Of a DNA stretch of 64,000 nt, positions 1-11,168 are shown piece after piece (position 1 is the first letter of the stretch; the number at the start of each line of letters is the position of its first letter). Made by a program: the position numbers and the translations under genes. This DNA is from Adiantum capillus-veneris. Its lineage: Eukaryota > Streptophyta > Polypodiopsida > Polypodiales > Pteridaceae. Location: contig CM043942.1 in NCBI GenBank assembly GCA_014529385.2, positions 2,086,501 to 2,150,500 on the forward strand. Reading direction: 5' to 3'. The notes beneath the pieces were generated by a model. That model was given only the letters and a program-made list of their open reading frames with translations, did not search any database and was not told the DNA's origin.

Positions 1-324
1 AAAACAGAAACACTTCTATCGTACTAATCTTACCTACCCTCCATCACTCAAGTGATGAGGATCAAAGGTGTTTTATGGCATAGGTTTCTGTTTCACTGTA
101 CCAGATGTGACATGTGTAGGTCTGAGTCAATGTTTTGACTTTTATTGTGCATACTCGTTTGCTAATTGCTCTTGCTCTTTATTTTTTGTTTTTTTTTTTT
201 TGTGAGTATAAAGCTTTATATGTACATTCCCTAAGATCGGAGATTAAGAGGTCAGGGAAAAAGGTTGAGAGGGAAACCAGTGAATGATGGATGTCCACAA
301 ACACTCCCCCCTTCCTTGGGTAGA
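1..324. other. Left edge, presumed continuation of gypsy-1
   Basis: This stretch lies downstream of the last clear gypsy-1 reading frame on the minus strand. A short minus-strand frame at 179-400 overlaps the end of that frame, but I recognise no domain in it. The pol genes expected next (reverse transcriptase, RNase H, integrase) are not visible and would lie beyond the window if present. I see nothing else here. Confidence 0.3.
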
Positions 325-1434
325 TCATACCGTTTGAAATGAGCTTGTCACCCTTTGAAACCAATTGTTCCAGTTGGTAATAGGTGAGGATTTTAACCAA
401 TAGTTTTCGACCGCCCTATGCGTTTCATCTAGTTGCAAGGGTGGTAAGGTACTCTCCCAGGATCGAACTTGAAGTGGTTCATCAGGTGATTTTTGAACAC
501 TGGGAGGTGTGGATTCTTTTGTAGCTTCATGGAGGTCCACTACTATAGATGGAGGCTGTGTAGAAGCTTTTACCTCTATGGATGTATTACATGAGGAGCT
601 AGAAGCTTCATGGGACTCCCCCCTTCCTGAGCTAGGTGGAACAAATCGTTCTTTCTTTGGTACCCAAACTAGCTCGGGAGCGGGTGTGTAGCATTCTGTG
701 ATTTTTTCCTTTCCATGATCATTGATTCGTTTTGGAGCTACGGGATTGGGCTCACTTGGGTCAGGTGATAGGTAAGAGCACAATCTACGTTTTGGAACCC
801 AGATTTGATCATTTCCTTGATAGTAGCCTTGGGCTTCCAATAGTCGTTTAGGGATCCATCGCAACATTTTCTTACTTTTCTTGGAGCGAGTGGTACGTTT
901 CTTACAGGGCTTCTGTTTTTTAGCACTAGGTATGGTCACTAAAGAAGCTTTAGGGACCCACTTGTATGTTTTCTTTGTTACCTTAGGATGAGTCTTGTCG
1001 GAAGCGATACGCATTGCTTGTAGCATATTTAAGGGTATAGGCATTTCATCCCCCTCAGGTGTTACCCAGGTCGTCCCCCTATTTCCCCAAGTGTCTATGG
1101 TTGATGCTAGGTGGACCCAATCCACATTGTCCGACTCAGTCATCCCAGGTAGGATATCCATATAAGGAGAATCTTGACCAATGTCTGTATCCTTCTTACA
1201 AGTGTAACAATATTGTAGTGGGGCCGAGTGAACTGTGGTGTCAGAGCGATGATCAATAATGGTTTTACTGCCTAAGGGGTGTACCTTACCAGTCACCAAA
1301 TCCACTCTAAGGACAGAGTCTTGGAATTGCAAATAGACATGATTTTTAGACCAATCATGAACCATTTGTGCTTCCCTCATGAATGGTCGTCCTAAAATCA
1401 TTTCATATGACATAAGGTGTTTAGAGAAATCCAT
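325..1434 (-). CDS. Gypsy-1 protease C-terminal part and WVPK-repeat linker
   Basis: This frame continues the protease of the preceding frame across an in-frame TGA at 1450-1452. Residues about 14-32 contain ILGRPFMREAQ followed by a D-W pair, which is the late hydrophobic-Gly strand of retroviral-type aspartic proteases. The rest is a basic, Ser/Pro-rich linker of about 300 residues. It carries four copies of a W-(V/I)-P-K motif: YKWVPK, LRWIPK, QIWVPK and LVWVPK. The role of this repeat is unknown to me, and a related WVPK occurs near 43.4 kb in gypsy-2. The linker would lie between protease and reverse transcriptase. The ATG used here is internal to the ancestral frame and is probably not a true start. 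Confidence 0.7.
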   Translation of the reverse strand: MDFSKHLMSYEMILGRPFMREAQMVHDWSKNHVYLQFQDSVLRVDLVTGKVHPLGSKTIIDHRSDTTVHSAPLQYCYTCKKDTDIGQDSPYMDILPGMTESDNVDWVHLASTIDTWGNRGTTWVTPEGDEMPIPLNMLQAMRIASDKTHPKVTKKTYKWVPKASLVTIPSAKKQKPCKKRTTRSKKSKKMLRWIPKRLLEAQGYYQGNDQIWVPKRRLCSYLSPDPSEPNPVAPKRINDHGKEKITECYTPAPELVWVPKKERFVPPSSGRGESHEASSSSCNTSIEVKASTQPPSIVVDLHEATKESTPPSVQKSPDEPLQVRSWESTLPPLQLDETHRAVENYWLKSSPITNWNNWFQRVTSSFQTV

Positions 1435-1449
1435 TACAATGAACGTATG

Positions 1450-3027
1450 TCATACCTTGTGTCCTAGAACTTTGATCTTAAGATCCTTGAGCATCCCCAT
1501 AGGTTTGGCTATGGTACCATTTGCCATCTTTACCACAATGTTAGTAACACTGAGGCGGGGTTTTCCCATGGATTCCCAACAATCTTTTGTAACGATGCTA
1601 ACTCCCGCACCACCATCAAGAATTCCCTTTATAGTTAATCCCTTGGTAGTGATGGGTAGGGTCGTATTAGACTCGTCGCCTTCAAAATACTGCCCTAATT
1701 CGTTAATGGGTACCTCGATCACGGACTCGTGTCCATCTAAGTCAAGTGATTGCACATGATTTTCCTCATCAATCATAATCGAGTCAGGCCTATTTGGTTG
1801 CGCAAACTGCGGTAATCCCGTTCGTAGCTCTCCGTTAAGGAATGCTCGAAGTGCAAGGAATAACTCAGGATCTCCATACAGCTTTGCTATGATCGTGGTT
1901 CGGACCTCAGAAGACATGAAGTCCACTAGTTTGGCAACATTCATTGGCATTTTGCAGGGTGTAGGTCCTTGACTAGGAACTGGTGAGGATGGAATCTCAT
2001 ATTCCTCAATGGGATCAGGTACTCCTTCGTTAAACATCCTTTCCAACAAGAAGGGTGTATGCTCACTTTCTGATGTCCCGTCCTCACTCCCTTCTTGGAT
2101 GATACTAGATATGGCTAACGGTCTATGGTTCATGTGGGGTGGATGAACTTGCGTGGGAAACACTGTGTCATGAATTTTGATCTGCATGGGTTCTGGTTCT
2201 AGTTTCCTTTGAGTCTCCTCCACTAAACCTCTTAGATGTTTCACCTGCTCAATCTCGTCTACAGGGTTTGGGTACGTCCCAATCTTCTTTTTACGATTCT
2301 TCCCTTTTTGCCCCTCCGGTTTATCTTGGGGGTCTTGGATTGGATTTGGAAACACTTGTGGTGTTTTCAGAGGCTCTTTATGGTTTTCTCTTATTCGGTT
2401 TTCATTTGGTTCCATGTTACGGTTTTCTTTGTCGGTCTCTCTCTTTGTGGTATTGGTTCTAGTCTCCATTGTCTCGATTGAATCTGAATCATCCTCGAGG
2501 TCATTCATATACACGGGGTCATCTCCTGTTCCTATGTTTGTTTTGGAACTTGGCTTTGAATTTCCCGTATTCTGCGACTTCTTCCTTCGTGTCTTCTTTT
2601 TCTTTGCTTGGATAACTGACGCGGTATCTCTCTCTTCAAGGATATGGCCTGGCCCTTGAAGCATGGACCGTGTAATCGCATAAGCGGGTGCAACGGGTGG
2701 TATTGGCGATGTCACACTAGCAATTTCGACCAAATTTAGGGGTGTGATTTTAGGCGCATTTGGGTTATAGGGGCATTGGGCAATCAAGTGATCTATGCCA
2801 CAACGATTACATGTGAGTATTGGCATTGCAGACGTGCTCCCTTGATTCATTTGCATCTGTGCAGCATTCTTTTGTAGCCTAATAGGGCACTCCGCTGCTC
2901 GATGTGGTCCACCACACTCGTAGCATTGAAGAGGTGGCCTCCTAGCCTGGGTGTTGATATTTTGACCTCTGGATGCGAGAGCAGCAGCTTGATAAACCGG
3001 CTTGACTTGTCCCCAACAATCTTCCAT
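1450..3027 (-). CDS. Gypsy-1 second Gag zinc-knuckle region and protease N-terminal part
   Basis: This 525-codon frame lies in the same phase as the Gag frame upstream and is separated from it only by TAA at 3031-3033. Two short zinc knuckles of the form C-x2-C-x3-H-x4-C lie near residues 36-48 (CYECGGPHRAAEC) and 74-86 (CNRCGIDHLIAQC). A long charged, Lys/Glu-rich middle follows. The C-terminal 80 residues contain ILDGGAGVSIV, which matches the catalytic D-(S/T)-G loop of a retropepsin with the middle residue changed to Gly. The frame ends at a TGA inside the protease. The whole is best read as the middle of a Gag-Pol polyprotein in a decayed or readthrough-dependent copy. Confidence 0.75.
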   Translation of the reverse strand: MEDCWGQVKPVYQAAALASRGQNINTQARRPPLQCYECGGPHRAAECPIRLQKNAAQMQMNQGSTSAMPILTCNRCGIDHLIAQCPYNPNAPKITPLNLVEIASVTSPIPPVAPAYAITRSMLQGPGHILEERDTASVIQAKKKKTRRKKSQNTGNSKPSSKTNIGTGDDPVYMNDLEDDSDSIETMETRTNTTKRETDKENRNMEPNENRIRENHKEPLKTPQVFPNPIQDPQDKPEGQKGKNRKKKIGTYPNPVDEIEQVKHLRGLVEETQRKLEPEPMQIKIHDTVFPTQVHPPHMNHRPLAISSIIQEGSEDGTSESEHTPFLLERMFNEGVPDPIEEYEIPSSPVPSQGPTPCKMPMNVAKLVDFMSSEVRTTIIAKLYGDPELFLALRAFLNGELRTGLPQFAQPNRPDSIMIDEENHVQSLDLDGHESVIEVPINELGQYFEGDESNTTLPITTKGLTIKGILDGGAGVSIVTKDCWESMGKPRLSVTNIVVKMANGTIAKPMGMLKDLKIKVLGHKV

Positions 3028-3030
3028 GTA

Positions 3031-5502
3031 TTATATAGGACACTCTTCCAATGTATCAAGTCCGTAGGCAATACTAGTGTCTATTTCCTCCTCACAGCCA
3101 TCTGGATAAGCATTTGATGGCTCGCAACCCACTTGGTTCATAGGGGCGACTCTTGGATGCGGGGGCTGCGGTCCTAGCACAGGAGGTGGTGGCGGTGTAG
3201 CTTGTACAACATTTTGAGATCTAGGGACCATGTGTTGCGGTAGTTGCTCAACAGGTGGAGTAGGCATCAATACAGGAGCTCGAGGCGCATCCGTCCAGGC
3301 TACAGGTGGTCTATTTGCCATCATACGTTTGATCATTAAACAATCCTTAGCTTGGTGACCATACCTACCACATGCGTTGCAAGTTCCATTAAATTTTACT
3401 CTAAACGTAGGGCACTCACTAGTGCTATGTGGACCTAAGCAAATGGAACACCATTGTTGCTCCCTTCTTGGATACATGTGACTATTTTGAGGGGGTCGAT
3501 TATCCTTAAGAGACTCTTGGATTGCCTTGGTGAGGTCTGTCAAGAATGTCTCAAATACCTTTGGCTCATTGGCAATGGGCTTTGCAGTCATGGGTTCATA
3601 CTCAATGGCTTGTGAGCTAGTGGATCTCGTGTCAGTAGACACCCTCATGCCTGCTATCATCAAGTTGTCCTCTAATTGGATTGCATTGGCAGTGACATCT
3701 TCCCAGGTTGTGATACCTCTAATCACTAGTCCATTATAGATTCCTTCATTCCTCAACCCTCGAATGAATCGATCAAGCAGTTGGTTATTGTTGAAGCGCT
3801 CATTTACAAGGCAGCGAGAGTTTAAGTGCTTTAGACGACTAATGAAGTCCCTTACTGACTCTCCTTCCTTACGTTCGGCCTTCTGTAGCTGAGATGCTAC
3901 ACCCCAAAGCACACCTTCTCGTATGTACTCCTTTAGAAACAACCTTCGAAGGGTAGGGTAGATTTTTTTCTCGTCCACCCTTAGGGTCCTATACCAATCT
4001 CCAGCCTTCCCACTTAATGTCAAGCTTAAGGCATTGCACTTATGTAGTTCGTTGCGTTCCCCTAAGGAATCACATACTTGTTCAAACACTTCAATGTGTT
4101 TCCTAGCATCTTCGTCCCCATTGAATTTTTGCGTGAGTTTGGCAATTTGTACTGCCTTACTTCTAGGCTCTCTATCAGATGCATGACTCATATTTTCCGC
4201 GATAGATCGACCTATGGTTTGAGAAAACGCTGCCAAGTCACCTATGTGAGGAGGCAGGGCCGGTGGAGGTACTCTTGGAATCATATGTGGGAGAGGGACG
4301 GGTACCGGTCTTGGCATATGTGTGGATGATGCAGGATATGGAACATAACCGGGCATAGGTCCACTCGGATAAGAGCTAGGGAGCGGCACTCGAGGAGCAT
4401 AAACAAGTGGTACTATTGGAGGTGTGGGGGCCATTTGTGCATAAGGGGCTAGAGGCACATATGGTCGAGGCCCCATATTAGGTACTACGACACTAGGTGG
4501 TGGCACTGCGCTAACCGTAGATGTCATCGGTACATTCTCTGTCAGGCTTATCCCTGGAGTGAGCACTGTCAGGCTTATCCCTGGAGTGCGCTCCTTGATA
4601 GAGGGTTGAGCCAAGTTAGGGAAGCTAAAGTTTTCGGTCGGAAGCTCAGATTGCATAGAGACCCCAGGTGAAATGATGTAAGATGGGTCCATGGGACTCA
4701 TTAGAGGAGTCTCCATTTGTGATAGAGTAGGTTGTTGAGCCTTGCTCGTATCCAGAAATCTCATGGGGGCAGTTGAGAGTATATTTACCCCTCGGTTTTG
4801 CCTTTCTAATTGAATAATGCCATGGATAACATTACAGATCATTTTCTGTTGATCTTCGATGCTCGTGGCACTAGAGGTGGATTGTACAATCTCTATCCAT
4901 CCTACATGGTAGGCGTGGCCAGAGTGTAGATCCGTCAACACCTCAGTGTGGAGGTCGTATGTCCAATGATCATTAATGAACAATCCTTCTAGAGTCGACG
5001 TGTTAACGGTTTCTTGTGAGGTAGAAGCAATGTTGCTCCCCGTGGTTTTACTTGTCACCAACGGTACTCTAGAGGGAACTTCTGAAGGAGGCAGCTCAAC
5101 AGGGCCTTCTTGGTAAGAAGTTGGTAGGATATCCACATGGACACTCTTTGGGGGTGTGGGGTCCACGTGCGATGTGAAAGGAGAGTCCACTTCTCCACCC
5201 CCTTCGTGTGCTTCATTTGCATCAGGTTCCGAGCGAGTAGCTCTACCTAATGTTTCCATGAAACGGCCAAACATACTAGTACTAGGCTGTGGAGCTTCGG
5301 GAGGTGCATGGCCTTCTCTCTCAGTGTTTTGGGTAGGGTATGCTTCCATGATTTCTGAGTCTATTTTAGGGTCTTGGGTGGTGCTACCTTGTGTCCTCGT
5401 TGAGGGTCTAGAGCTTATCGTGGATGGGTAATGGGTGTCCGTATGAACAGAGGCACCCTCAATATGCTCGTGTTTTAGCACCCGCCCAGAGCGTAAGTGC
5501 AT
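3031..5502 (-). CDS. gag: Gypsy-1 Gag polyprotein
   Basis: This 823-codon frame is the capsid/nucleocapsid protein of the element. Residues 1-450 are low-complexity and rich in Pro, Ser and Thr, with a Pro-Met-Tyr-rich stretch before the capsid. Residues about 450-640 match the plant retrotransposon Gag domain; landmarks are FNGDEDARKHIEVFEQ, SGKAGDWYRTL and FISRLKHLNSRC. Two zinc knuckles follow at about 684-697 (C-x2-C-x3-H-x4-C) and 707-720 (canonical C-x2-C-x4-H-x4-C). The start is the first ATG after the leader. The protein would package the element's RNA in cytoplasmic particles. The frame ends in TAA at 3031-3033, directly followed in phase by the protease-containing frame. Confidence 0.9.
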   Translation of the reverse strand: MHLRSGRVLKHEHIEGASVHTDTHYPSTISSRPSTRTQGSTTQDPKIDSEIMEAYPTQNTEREGHAPPEAPQPSTSMFGRFMETLGRATRSEPDANEAHEGGGEVDSPFTSHVDPTPPKSVHVDILPTSYQEGPVELPPSEVPSRVPLVTSKTTGSNIASTSQETVNTSTLEGLFINDHWTYDLHTEVLTDLHSGHAYHVGWIEIVQSTSSATSIEDQQKMICNVIHGIIQLERQNRGVNILSTAPMRFLDTSKAQQPTLSQMETPLMSPMDPSYIISPGVSMQSELPTENFSFPNLAQPSIKERTPGISLTVLTPGISLTENVPMTSTVSAVPPPSVVVPNMGPRPYVPLAPYAQMAPTPPIVPLVYAPRVPLPSSYPSGPMPGYVPYPASSTHMPRPVPVPLPHMIPRVPPPALPPHIGDLAAFSQTIGRSIAENMSHASDREPRSKAVQIAKLTQKFNGDEDARKHIEVFEQVCDSLGERNELHKCNALSLTLSGKAGDWYRTLRVDEKKIYPTLRRLFLKEYIREGVLWGVASQLQKAERKEGESVRDFISRLKHLNSRCLVNERFNNNQLLDRFIRGLRNEGIYNGLVIRGITTWEDVTANAIQLEDNLMIAGMRVSTDTRSTSSQAIEYEPMTAKPIANEPKVFETFLTDLTKAIQESLKDNRPPQNSHMYPRREQQWCSICLGPHSTSECPTFRVKFNGTCNACGRYGHQAKDCLMIKRMMANRPPVAWTDAPRAPVLMPTPPVEQLPQHMVPRSQNVVQATPPPPPVLGPQPPHPRVAPMNQVGCEPSNAYPDGCEEEIDTSIAYGLDTLEECPI

Positions 5503-6357
5503 GTGCTTCTGTTACCCTAAGGTGTCAAAAAGCTGCTCTAGGAGGCCTTGTGACTAGTTTTTAGCGTGTTTTTTGTTTTTTTTTTTGCTAGATTTTTTAG
5601 AGCGTGTCGTGGAATGGGCCGTGTGATAGCTCGAAACGAGCGTATCGGTCAGAGGGTCGTGCCGTGCTTTACAGCCCTCCGTTTGGTCACTCTATGCCCT
5701 CGGAATCCCTAAAACTGTCAATTTCCAGTAGGGAACTAGGCCCAAACTAGAAAGTCTAAGGGTGCAAGTGGGAAGAGAAAGGAGGAGAGTGGAGGACTTG
5801 TCCCACATGCTCTCATTCTCTCTTGAGGGAGTAGGGTATATATATAAGAGTGAGTTTAGTATATATCATAGGACTGAGGCTTGGGCTTGGGCTTGGGCTT
5901 GGGAAAATGATCCCGATCCCGATCTATCTTTTATACAAACCAACCCGTCCATTTTAAAAGTCACGTTTTTTATTTTCGAAAAATTTCGCCGCCCGCTCAC
6001 TCGCGTTTTGAATTTCCGTTTTTTTTTTTTTTTTTATAAATGCAGAAAATACAGAAATTGAAAACGCAGAACTTGCAGAAAAAACGCTGCGATTGCAGAA
6101 ATTGCAGAAAAAACGCAGAAATGCAGAAAATGCAGAAATTGCAGAAAATTGAAAAAACGCAGAAATGCAGAAAATTGCAGAAATTGAAAACGCCGAACTT
6201 GAAAATGCAGAAATTGAAAAAACGCAGACAAAACTTGACAGCAAATGCAGAAAACGCAAAAAACAGAAATCTCCACACACTCCTTCCCTACCTTTCCTAT
6301 GATAGAAATTGCACCACAAGGAAGCGTAAAGTGCTAACCGAGCTTAGTGTAGGGCAT
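5503..6357 (-). other. Gypsy-1 untranslated leader with low-complexity repeats
   Basis: This 855-bp stretch lies between the primer-binding site and Gag. It contains a short TTGGGC tandem near 5880-5905. From about 6041 to 6270 it is a purine-rich low-complexity tract built from irregular repeats of GCAGAAAT and GCAGAAAA. Frames across this tract give only Phe/Ser/Cys-rich or Lys/Gln-rich sequence and are not genes. I see nothing else in it. Confidence 0.6.
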
Positions 6358-6376
6358 ATCCCCGGCAGCGGCGCCA
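6358..6376 (-). promoter_or_regulatory. Gypsy-1 primer-binding site (tRNA-Asp)
   Basis: The plus strand reads like the 3' end of plant tRNA-Asp(GTC) including the CCA end, with one mismatch. The minus strand can therefore pair with that tRNA to prime minus-strand cDNA synthesis. Four A residues separate it from the LTR, which begins TGTGCG at 6381. This fixes the orientation of the element. Confidence 0.85.
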
Positions 6377-6380
6377 AAAA

Positions 6381-7140
6381 TGTGCGCTCCTTGCCGCACT
6401 GTCGAAGCAAGGGACTTGCCAATATACCGTGTGCGAGCCACAAACGGCTCCAAGCACACAACAAGCCTAAACTAGCAAGCTCAAGAGAACAAAGGGTGTG
6501 TCACTCACCGCTCTACGCTCGCCTTCGTGGTGGATTCCTCGCCGCGATGAAGAAGAAGCTGCAATCGTGCCACGCTCAACCGCTTCGCCGCCGTCGTGCC
6601 TTCGTAATGCTCGATCGCACACACACTCTCCCTCTCTCTCTCTCGATCACACACACACACACAAGGAGGTGAAGAAGAAGAAGATGGAGATGGAGCAAGA
6701 GCACTCTTCTATTGCACAAATGAGAGAATGAGTAAAAATTAGGTTTAGTTGGCTTTTATAGGAGCTCACCCCATTCACACTTGGGCGCCCATGCTTAGCC
6801 AACTAATCCCTTGAATGTCCCAGTTAAAGTGCACTTCTCATCGGCGATCACTCTACCTTTCCCTATTGGTTCGACAAGCCCGGTACCTGACTCTACCAAA
6901 TACATAATACGGTTACGGTGTCAGTGTGCCGTGAGGGTTAACATTTTGCAAGAGTGCCACAAACAAAACGGCTACAAAACTAGTAACCAAAGTGATTGCA
7001 TGCTCAAAACCATGAGCAACCAAAGCGCATCAAACCGCACTCCAAATGCAAGCACCAATCTCCACACTTTGCATACATCATTGCAAACACCTGCAAATCT
7101 AGTACACAAATACATGCTCTACCTGTGAGACTGCCAAAAC
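6381..7140 (-). repeat. Gypsy-1 5' LTR (right end uncertain)
   Basis: The LTR starts with TG directly beyond the primer-binding site. It contains a minus-strand TATAAAA (plus-strand positions 6754-6760) within GGCTTTTATA, the same context as the TATA box in the gypsy-2 LTRs. Transcription would run leftwards. A CT/AC microsatellite lies near 6630-6665. The partner LTR is outside the window, so the right end cannot be fixed; 7140 is only a guess. Confidence 0.45.
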
Positions 7141-7631
7141 ACAAGCTCAAACTTCAATCACATGAGTCTTGATGAGCATCAAACCACATAAGGTATACAT
7201 CGTATTCTCAACTTTTCGAACACCATGACCGCCCATATCTCCCAAACTGTTCAAAATTTGTAAAAACTTCCTTCTGTAAAGTTGTAGACTATGCAAACAT
7301 GGTTGGGAATAAGTGGGAATGGACCTGAAATGTGCTATTTTTATAGGTCAAAACAAATCTATAAAAATCTGGTGCTATGTACCCTAGAAGTGCAGGCAGT
7401 TTGAGTGACGTATTTCAAAATTGGTAAAATATTTTGAGAAAACTTTCTTCTGCAAAGTTAAAGAGGACAAAAAACCGGTTGGGGACAAAGAAGTTTTGAT
7501 AGGCCGAAACATATCTGCAAAAATGTGTTGCAGCTTTTGCTAGTTCTCTGCCTGCTTCCTCGTTGAGCTCCATTGTTCTCCCAATCCCTGAGGTCTGAGA
7601 CCAATTGTGAGTGCGGATGCGGTTCATGTGT

Positions 7632-7678
<47 letters not shown>

Positions 7679-8500
7679 ACATGATTTGGGTGGAGCTCCC
7701 AAATCTCACTGTATGAGCACAATGTGAGAATGAGTGAGAGCTTTTTATTCTTTGTATGTATAAAGAATAAGGAGATAAATGTGGGCGGTCGGACACTGGC
7801 CGTCGGACATGGGCAAAGCATGGTGAGGCACGCCGCCTTTACCTAACATGACATGATTTTTAGCTCAATTCCACTTGTCAAAGATTCCAATGCTCACAGC
7901 TCCCTCTAATGCTTGATTCCGACAAGCTCTACAAAAGCTCATTGTTCCTTGCACTCGACTTGCTCTGCAGATCTTAAAAAAATTCTTGCTCGATGTTGCT
8001 TTGAGGCCTAAGTTCCTTCAACTAGAGACACCTTCAAGAAAATTATTGCTACTTTGAGTGTCCTACACATCTTCATTTGTGCAGAGATTCTCTCAATCTC
8101 TCAAGATTCTCTCTTGCTTGAGAGGGCTACACACGCGGTGGGTGCGGGGAGCCGAGCACTGCCAATGTTGGGTCGATCTATCCTGATCCTATTTTTTTGT
8201 GTCGGATCTTCCACTGCCAAGTTTATGACTCCATAGCCAAGCTCAACTTCTTCTGTGCCGATTGCCGGGAAGTCATTGTACATGCACAGATTGTCGTTGT
8301 GGCTCCTATACCAATTGAAGAGTGCAATGTGCGAATGCCTGCATGCTGTGTGGTTTGTGCATGGGGGAAAGGGACAAGGAGAGAGTGCAAGGTGTTGTGT
8401 GGGTGGAACAAGAGTCTCTAAGTGATTTGTCCCTTATCCTCTGTATATGTACAAGAATAAGGTCAGTGGAGTGGTCGTACACTAAACGTTCATCCTCGGG
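7141..8500. other. Non-coding flank with a GA microsatellite and two weakly similar segments
   Basis: I see no gene. A (GA)n tract lies at about 7636-7676. The segments around 7590-7810 and 8310-8510 share a loose similarity, including a motif of the type TATGTATAAAGAATAAGG versus TATGTACAAGAATAAGG. They may be diverged copies of one repeat, possibly LTR remnants. Frames reading Ser-Leu repeats through the GA tract are artefacts of the microsatellite. Confidence 0.35.
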
Positions 8501-8519
8501 CAAAGGCACAACACGTTTA

Positions 8520-9250
8520 ACCCCAACATATGTAATGTGCGAGAAACCTCATTCCCAAAAAAAAAAGTGTGTAACCTCAAACATAATAGTAGTAGACTTT
8601 AAACACAATGGAACTCAACTATGATGAAGATTTTGCAAAAAAAGAAAAAGGGGGCACTATGAAGGAAAAGTTGTCGTTCTCTCTAGTGTAGGTGCTTCTT
8701 AGTGTAATGTGCGAGAAACCTCACTCCAAAAAAATAAACATTGTAACAAAAGAAAATATTGCAAAAAAAAAAGGGGGCCACAAGGGGGCACCAAATGACG
8801 AAACAAGCACCCTGTTTGGTCATCCAACACCCCCTTGCGGCCCCCTTCTTTTTAACAAGGAAAAGTTCTCTTTTTTTCTCTCTATGAAGGAAAAGTTGTC
8901 GTTCTCTGTAGTGTGGGTGCTTCTTAGTGTAATGTGCGAGAAACTTCACTCCAAACAAAATAAACATTGTATAGCAATGGAATAAAGCAAACTCAAAGAA
9001 CGATACTAGACTCCAAACACAATGGAACGCAAGTAATTCATGAAGATTTTGAAAAAAAAGAGGGAGTCACAAGGGGGCACGAGATGCCAAATAGGTGATT
9101 TGGTGCTCCATTGTGCCCCCTTTTTTTAAGAAGGAAAAGTTTTCTCTCTTGCTGTTTAAGAAGGAAAAGTTGTCATTCCCTCTACAATGGGTGCTCCTCA
9201 GCGTAATGTGCAAGAAACCTCACTCCACAAAAAAAGAAACAATGTATAGC
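8520..9250. repeat. Dispersed copies of a foldback (MITE-like) repeat
   Basis: A unit containing GGAAAAGTTGTCGTTCTCT and then AGTGTAATGTGCGAGAAACC occurs near 8665-8720 and 8885-8960, and in altered form near 9150-9220; a part copy lies near 8530. Two copies are preceded by a hairpin. At about 8765-8855 the arms read AAGGGGGCCACAAGGGGG and its near-complement. At about 9055-9128 a G-rich arm faces a C-rich arm. The structure resembles small non-autonomous foldback elements. No coding capacity is visible. Confidence 0.55.
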
Positions 9251-9370
9251 AATGGAATAGACCACACTCAAATGGAACAATAGATTCCAAACACAATGGA
9301 ACTCGACTTAGTCTAACTCATGAACCAGTAGAGACTAAAGTAGAGACTAACTCATTGAATCAGCTTGTAG

Positions 9371-9371
9371 A

Positions 9372-9418
<47 letters not shown>
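9371..9418. repeat. Compound microsatellite (CT)n(AC)n
   Basis: A run of CT repeats passes directly into AC repeats. It has no coding potential. Confidence 0.9.
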
Positions 9419-9419
9419 A

Positions 9420-9990
9420 GGAATCGAGTACAAACACACAAAAAATCTTATTTAACACAAAGAAAATCTCCTTGATTAAAATCAAGAAACACAGTTATAT
9501 TAACATGTTGTTAAGTTTTGATGGCGCAATTGCATGGTGGGAATATTCCTTAGATATTATTTAGAGATTTGCCTCTAATCTATAGTACCTTTTTATGTAC
9601 AAAATAGCCAATGCAAGAAGTAATTTACACTTAGAATGTTAGAAATCTAATTTAAGCTTTCGACAAACTCAAAATATGGTAGAGATAGGGTGCTCTTGGA
9701 CATCAACAAAAAAATTAGACGCCAAAGTTCTTCTTATTATCGTTGATCAAGAATATGGGTGGTGTAGTGTATGAAACGTGACCCACAGGATTCCTCCCAA
9801 GCCGTAATACATTGGCATTGTAGAAAAGCTTCATTCACTTGGGAATCTATTGAGGCATCATGTACCAAGCGTAATGCATCCCATTTCCCAAATCCACTTC
9901 TTTATGTCTTGCATCCATTTCGTGTTCAAAATCTTACTCTTATACATCTTTTGAACACTTTTGCTTGCTTCCCATGCAATTGTAGGAAGT
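9420..9990. other. Non-coding stretch, nothing recognised
   Basis: The sequence is AT-rich with no long open frame that looks coding. I recognise no repeat or domain. Confidence 0.4.
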
Positions 9991-10003
9991 CGATTGTGTG
10001 TGA

Positions 10004-10860
<857 letters not shown>

Positions 10861-11163
10861 GTACCTTGCAAGCCATGGAGGGTAATCTTCCTCCCGAGCC
10901 ATTGAGTCGACTTGGCTCTCTTGTAAGAAGCCTATGATAGAGCTATGTTATGCAAAACACAACAACAAGGAACTACACATTTTGATATATACCTTTTCTT
11001 GGGGTGAGAAAATTTTCCATTCACGTATTATCAGTGTTGCTGTCGGCGTTCAAATGCATGCTCCACCAATATTCTCATGAAAGACAATTTGAAGTTGAAA
11101 TCCTTCTTGTGATTGTTTGGGGCAGGGTACAATACCATACTCCAATAAAAAAGATGACACCTC
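10861..11163. other. Flank of the copia-A insertion, nothing recognised
   Basis: This is the left pre-insertion flank of copia-A. It ends with CATCC at 11164-11168, which is repeated at the right end of that element. No gene is visible. Confidence 0.4.
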
Positions 11164-11168
11164 CATCC

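Larger units (their letters stand above)
1..6380 (-). mobile_element. Gypsy-1: 5' part of a Ty3/gypsy LTR retrotransposon
   Basis: Reading on the minus strand from the right, I see an LTR-like segment, a primer-binding site complementary to the tRNA-Asp 3' end (6358-6376), a low-complexity leader, and then a Gag-protease reading frame. That frame spans 5502 to 325 without a frameshift, but it is cut by TAA at 3031-3033 and TGA at 1450-1452. Pol is outside the window. The tRNA-Asp primer, the large Gag and the short zinc knuckles suggest the Athila/Tat side of plant gypsy elements; that placement is an inference. Its protease resembles the one in gypsy-2 at 48.6 kb, so the two belong to related families. 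Confidence 0.85.

Noticed and set aside
5954-6319. Phe/Ser-rich and Lys/Gln-rich frames over the gypsy-1 leader
   Set aside because: All frames are produced by the GCAGAAA low-complexity tract.
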